NCBI RefSeq assembly: GCF_932526225.1 | Contig: NC_064035.1 | Span: 4,711,501 to 4,775,500, forward strand | Direction: 5' to 3' | Source: Nematostella vectensis | Taxonomy: Eukaryota > Cnidaria > Anthozoa > Actiniaria > Edwardsiidae | Length of the DNA stretch: 64,000 nucleotides | Part shown: one piece after another, positions 62,301 to 64,000 of the stretch | Layout: every line of letters starts with the position of its first letter | Position numbering within the stretch: position 1 is the first letter of the stretch | Position numbers and translations under genes: made by a program | The notes under the pieces: generated by a model | The model's input: only the letters and a program-made list of their open reading frames with translations | Databases searched by the model: none | What the model was told of the DNA's origin: nothing

Positions 62301-64000
62301 TCTTGTCGTGTTTATTTTGAATTTATGAATTTTTTGGGTTGTGGGTACTTCCCAAAGCCGGTACAGGCCGGTTCAGGGGTCAATGTGTTTACCAACACAC
62401 CCTAAAAATCATGCTTGCCTCACTGCCTGAGAACAATGCATTTTTTGCAAGCTTAGGTGCATACAACAGTGTAGGCAAATTCTGCTTGATATACAAACAA
62501 GCCTCCTTTAAGTTATGGCTGATATTCTAACAGATAATTCTTATGTTAAAACCATTAGGGAAACCACAGGGAGCCCAAATTCTATAAAAATATTTGCCTT
62601 TATAAATTCAAAGCAGCAGTGTCAACCCACTTTTGGTACTTTTCCTGTATATTCACCGTCAAAGTAATCTTATCACAAAACCTTGCCTGAATCTGATGTT
62701 TTCTTGGGCATTTTTTTTCTAAAACAGCTATGCATATCATCCCTATCAATGAGTCCAGTCATGTCCAAGTAAAAAAAATTCTATTTTCTAGGTTAAAGAT
62801 ATTCACTTGCTAGAAATGGCATATATGTGATCCAATCCACTGGTGTATGTCACAGCACAAGTCTAAAAAGGTCTAGTTATTTTGATTAAAATCTAGGGGT
62901 GGTTGATTAACCCATTGACTCCTGGCTTTTTTGGAGCTGAATTTACAAAAAACAGACTGAAAACAGATAACTCCCCCCCTATTCTGAGTTTTATACAGCC
63001 CGTCAAAGTCAAACACAGCTGCACCTAGTCAGCGGTATCCAAGTTTTCCAACAGTGCTTTGCGGTCCCCACTTTTAATCCCTCGTCGATGTGCTGAAGCC
63101 AGCACAAGTTGATGGTTGCTTGTATTTTTCATCAAAAATACAGCTATGAGCATATTAGGAGAGTGTCTCAGGACATCATGAAGTCTTTTGGGGCATAATT
63201 GAGTGCCTTGCTTATGGATATTTGCAAGCAAAGGTGGATTCATGATGATTTTTTCTTGTTTGGCTTTGCCCGGATGAGAAAATAATTTTCTAATGAATCA
63301 CCACAGCTCTCCTAAATGGTGTCTTTTCTGAAACCAAATTGATTGCAAAATTGTTTACACTGCTATTCTGGGTCTGTATGACCTGGAATTGATTCGTTTG
63401 GCTTCGGGGTGAAAAGACTTATAAAAAACCATCTGACTTTGGGGAGAGGAGTGTTGACTGGCCCTCCCCTCGTGAATTTTCCCCTGTATCTCCCAGAATG
63501 CTTTGCAATACGTAAACATATTTTCGTGGTTGTACAATCCTTCAAGGAATGGGCATTGTGTTTTGAGGCCAAGGAAATGTACCTGGAGGATCAGAATAAA
63601 GGTATCTATTTGTGTCTTGAGCTGTGTTTGCTGATCTCTCTCCCTTGTGTGGTATTTTGAGCGTTTTATTGAGAGGGGTGATTCTGCTTTTCTCTCCTTG
63701 TTCGATTTGAGATTTGTCAAAGAACCTGTGCTATTATTTGGCTTAAGAGTAGATGCCAACACCTTGGTTGGATGCATATCTGCAAGACCATTTATCCCTT
63801 AGACTGATGCCTGAGTATCTTCATCTTGTCGTGTTTATTTTGAATTTATGAATTTTTTGGGTTGTGGGTACTTCCCAAAGCCGGTACAGGCCGGTTCAGG
63901 GGTCAATGTGTTTACCAACACACCCTAAAAATCATGCTTGCCTCACTGCCTGAGAACAATGCATTTTTTGCAAGCTTAGGTGCATACAACAGTGTAGGCA
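58337..64000. repeat. tandem array of a 1,523-bp unit (3 full and one partial copy)
   Basis: Units start with TTAACCCATTGACTCC at 58337, 59861, 61384 and 62907, giving periods of 1524, 1523 and 1523. Units 2, 3 and 4 look identical over the length I compared. Unit 1 differs by one extra A near 58855 and a few substitutions (GATACCTCC, CAAGCTTTCC). Each unit is a 1-kb transposon-like element plus about 515 bp of accompanying sequence. The array begins 118 bp after an exon of the 57808 gene, so it lies in an intron, and it runs off the window. Confidence 0.96.

Overview
The window is animal nuclear DNA: split genes with GT-AG introns, no operons, many minisatellites and small DNA transposons. 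The gene set (SART1, an SNX10/11-type sorting nexin, CDV3, HINT3, GPD1, a Cys-loop anion-channel subunit, PHGDH), high intron density and AT-rich intergenic DNA fit a cnidarian such as a sea anemone (Nematostella-like). That placement is inference from style, not from a search.

Layout. 1-15947 (-): SART1, 27 exons visible, C-terminus cut by the window edge. 15946-19606 (+): SNX10/11-like sorting nexin. 21549-23733 (-): CDV3. 23940-24431 (+): HINT3, single exon. 26380-33429 (+): glycerol-3-phosphate dehydrogenase, 10 exons. 37553-48530 (+): Cys-loop receptor subunit of the GABA-A/glycine class, 9 exons. 50775-51065 (+): possible small secreted protein. 52022-57295 (-): D-3-phosphoglycerate dehydrogenase, 10 exons. 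57808 onward (+): first two exons of a lysine-rich protein. 58337-64000: tandem array of a 1,523-bp unit containing a 1-kb TTAA-flanked element. Exon models were built by hand from splice sites, conserved protein blocks and reading phase; in all of them the phases close. Three gene pairs are head-to-head (SART1/SNX, CDV3/HINT3, PHGDH/57808 gene).

The most unusual feature is that several minisatellites are built from exon-intron junctions of the genes that contain them. In SART1 a 50-bp array (about 24 copies) repeats the 3' splice site plus the first 21 nt of an exon; an 82-bp array repeats the last 12 nt of another exon plus its 5' splice site; a third exon has its acceptor duplicated, giving an in-frame 22-codon alternative. 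In the receptor gene an array of about 8 kb (43-bp unit, roughly 185 copies) repeats the last 37 nt of the Cys-loop exon plus GTAAGT, and a smaller array repeats the end of the M2 exon with its donor. PHGDH shows a small two-copy version. The introns therefore carry long ladders of real-looking splice sites, nearly all of which would give a premature stop if used.

The genes are housekeeping or neuronal and do not form one pathway. PHGDH and GPD1 both sit at branch points of glycolysis (serine and glycerol-3-phosphate synthesis), but they lie about 24 kb apart with nothing suggesting co-regulation.
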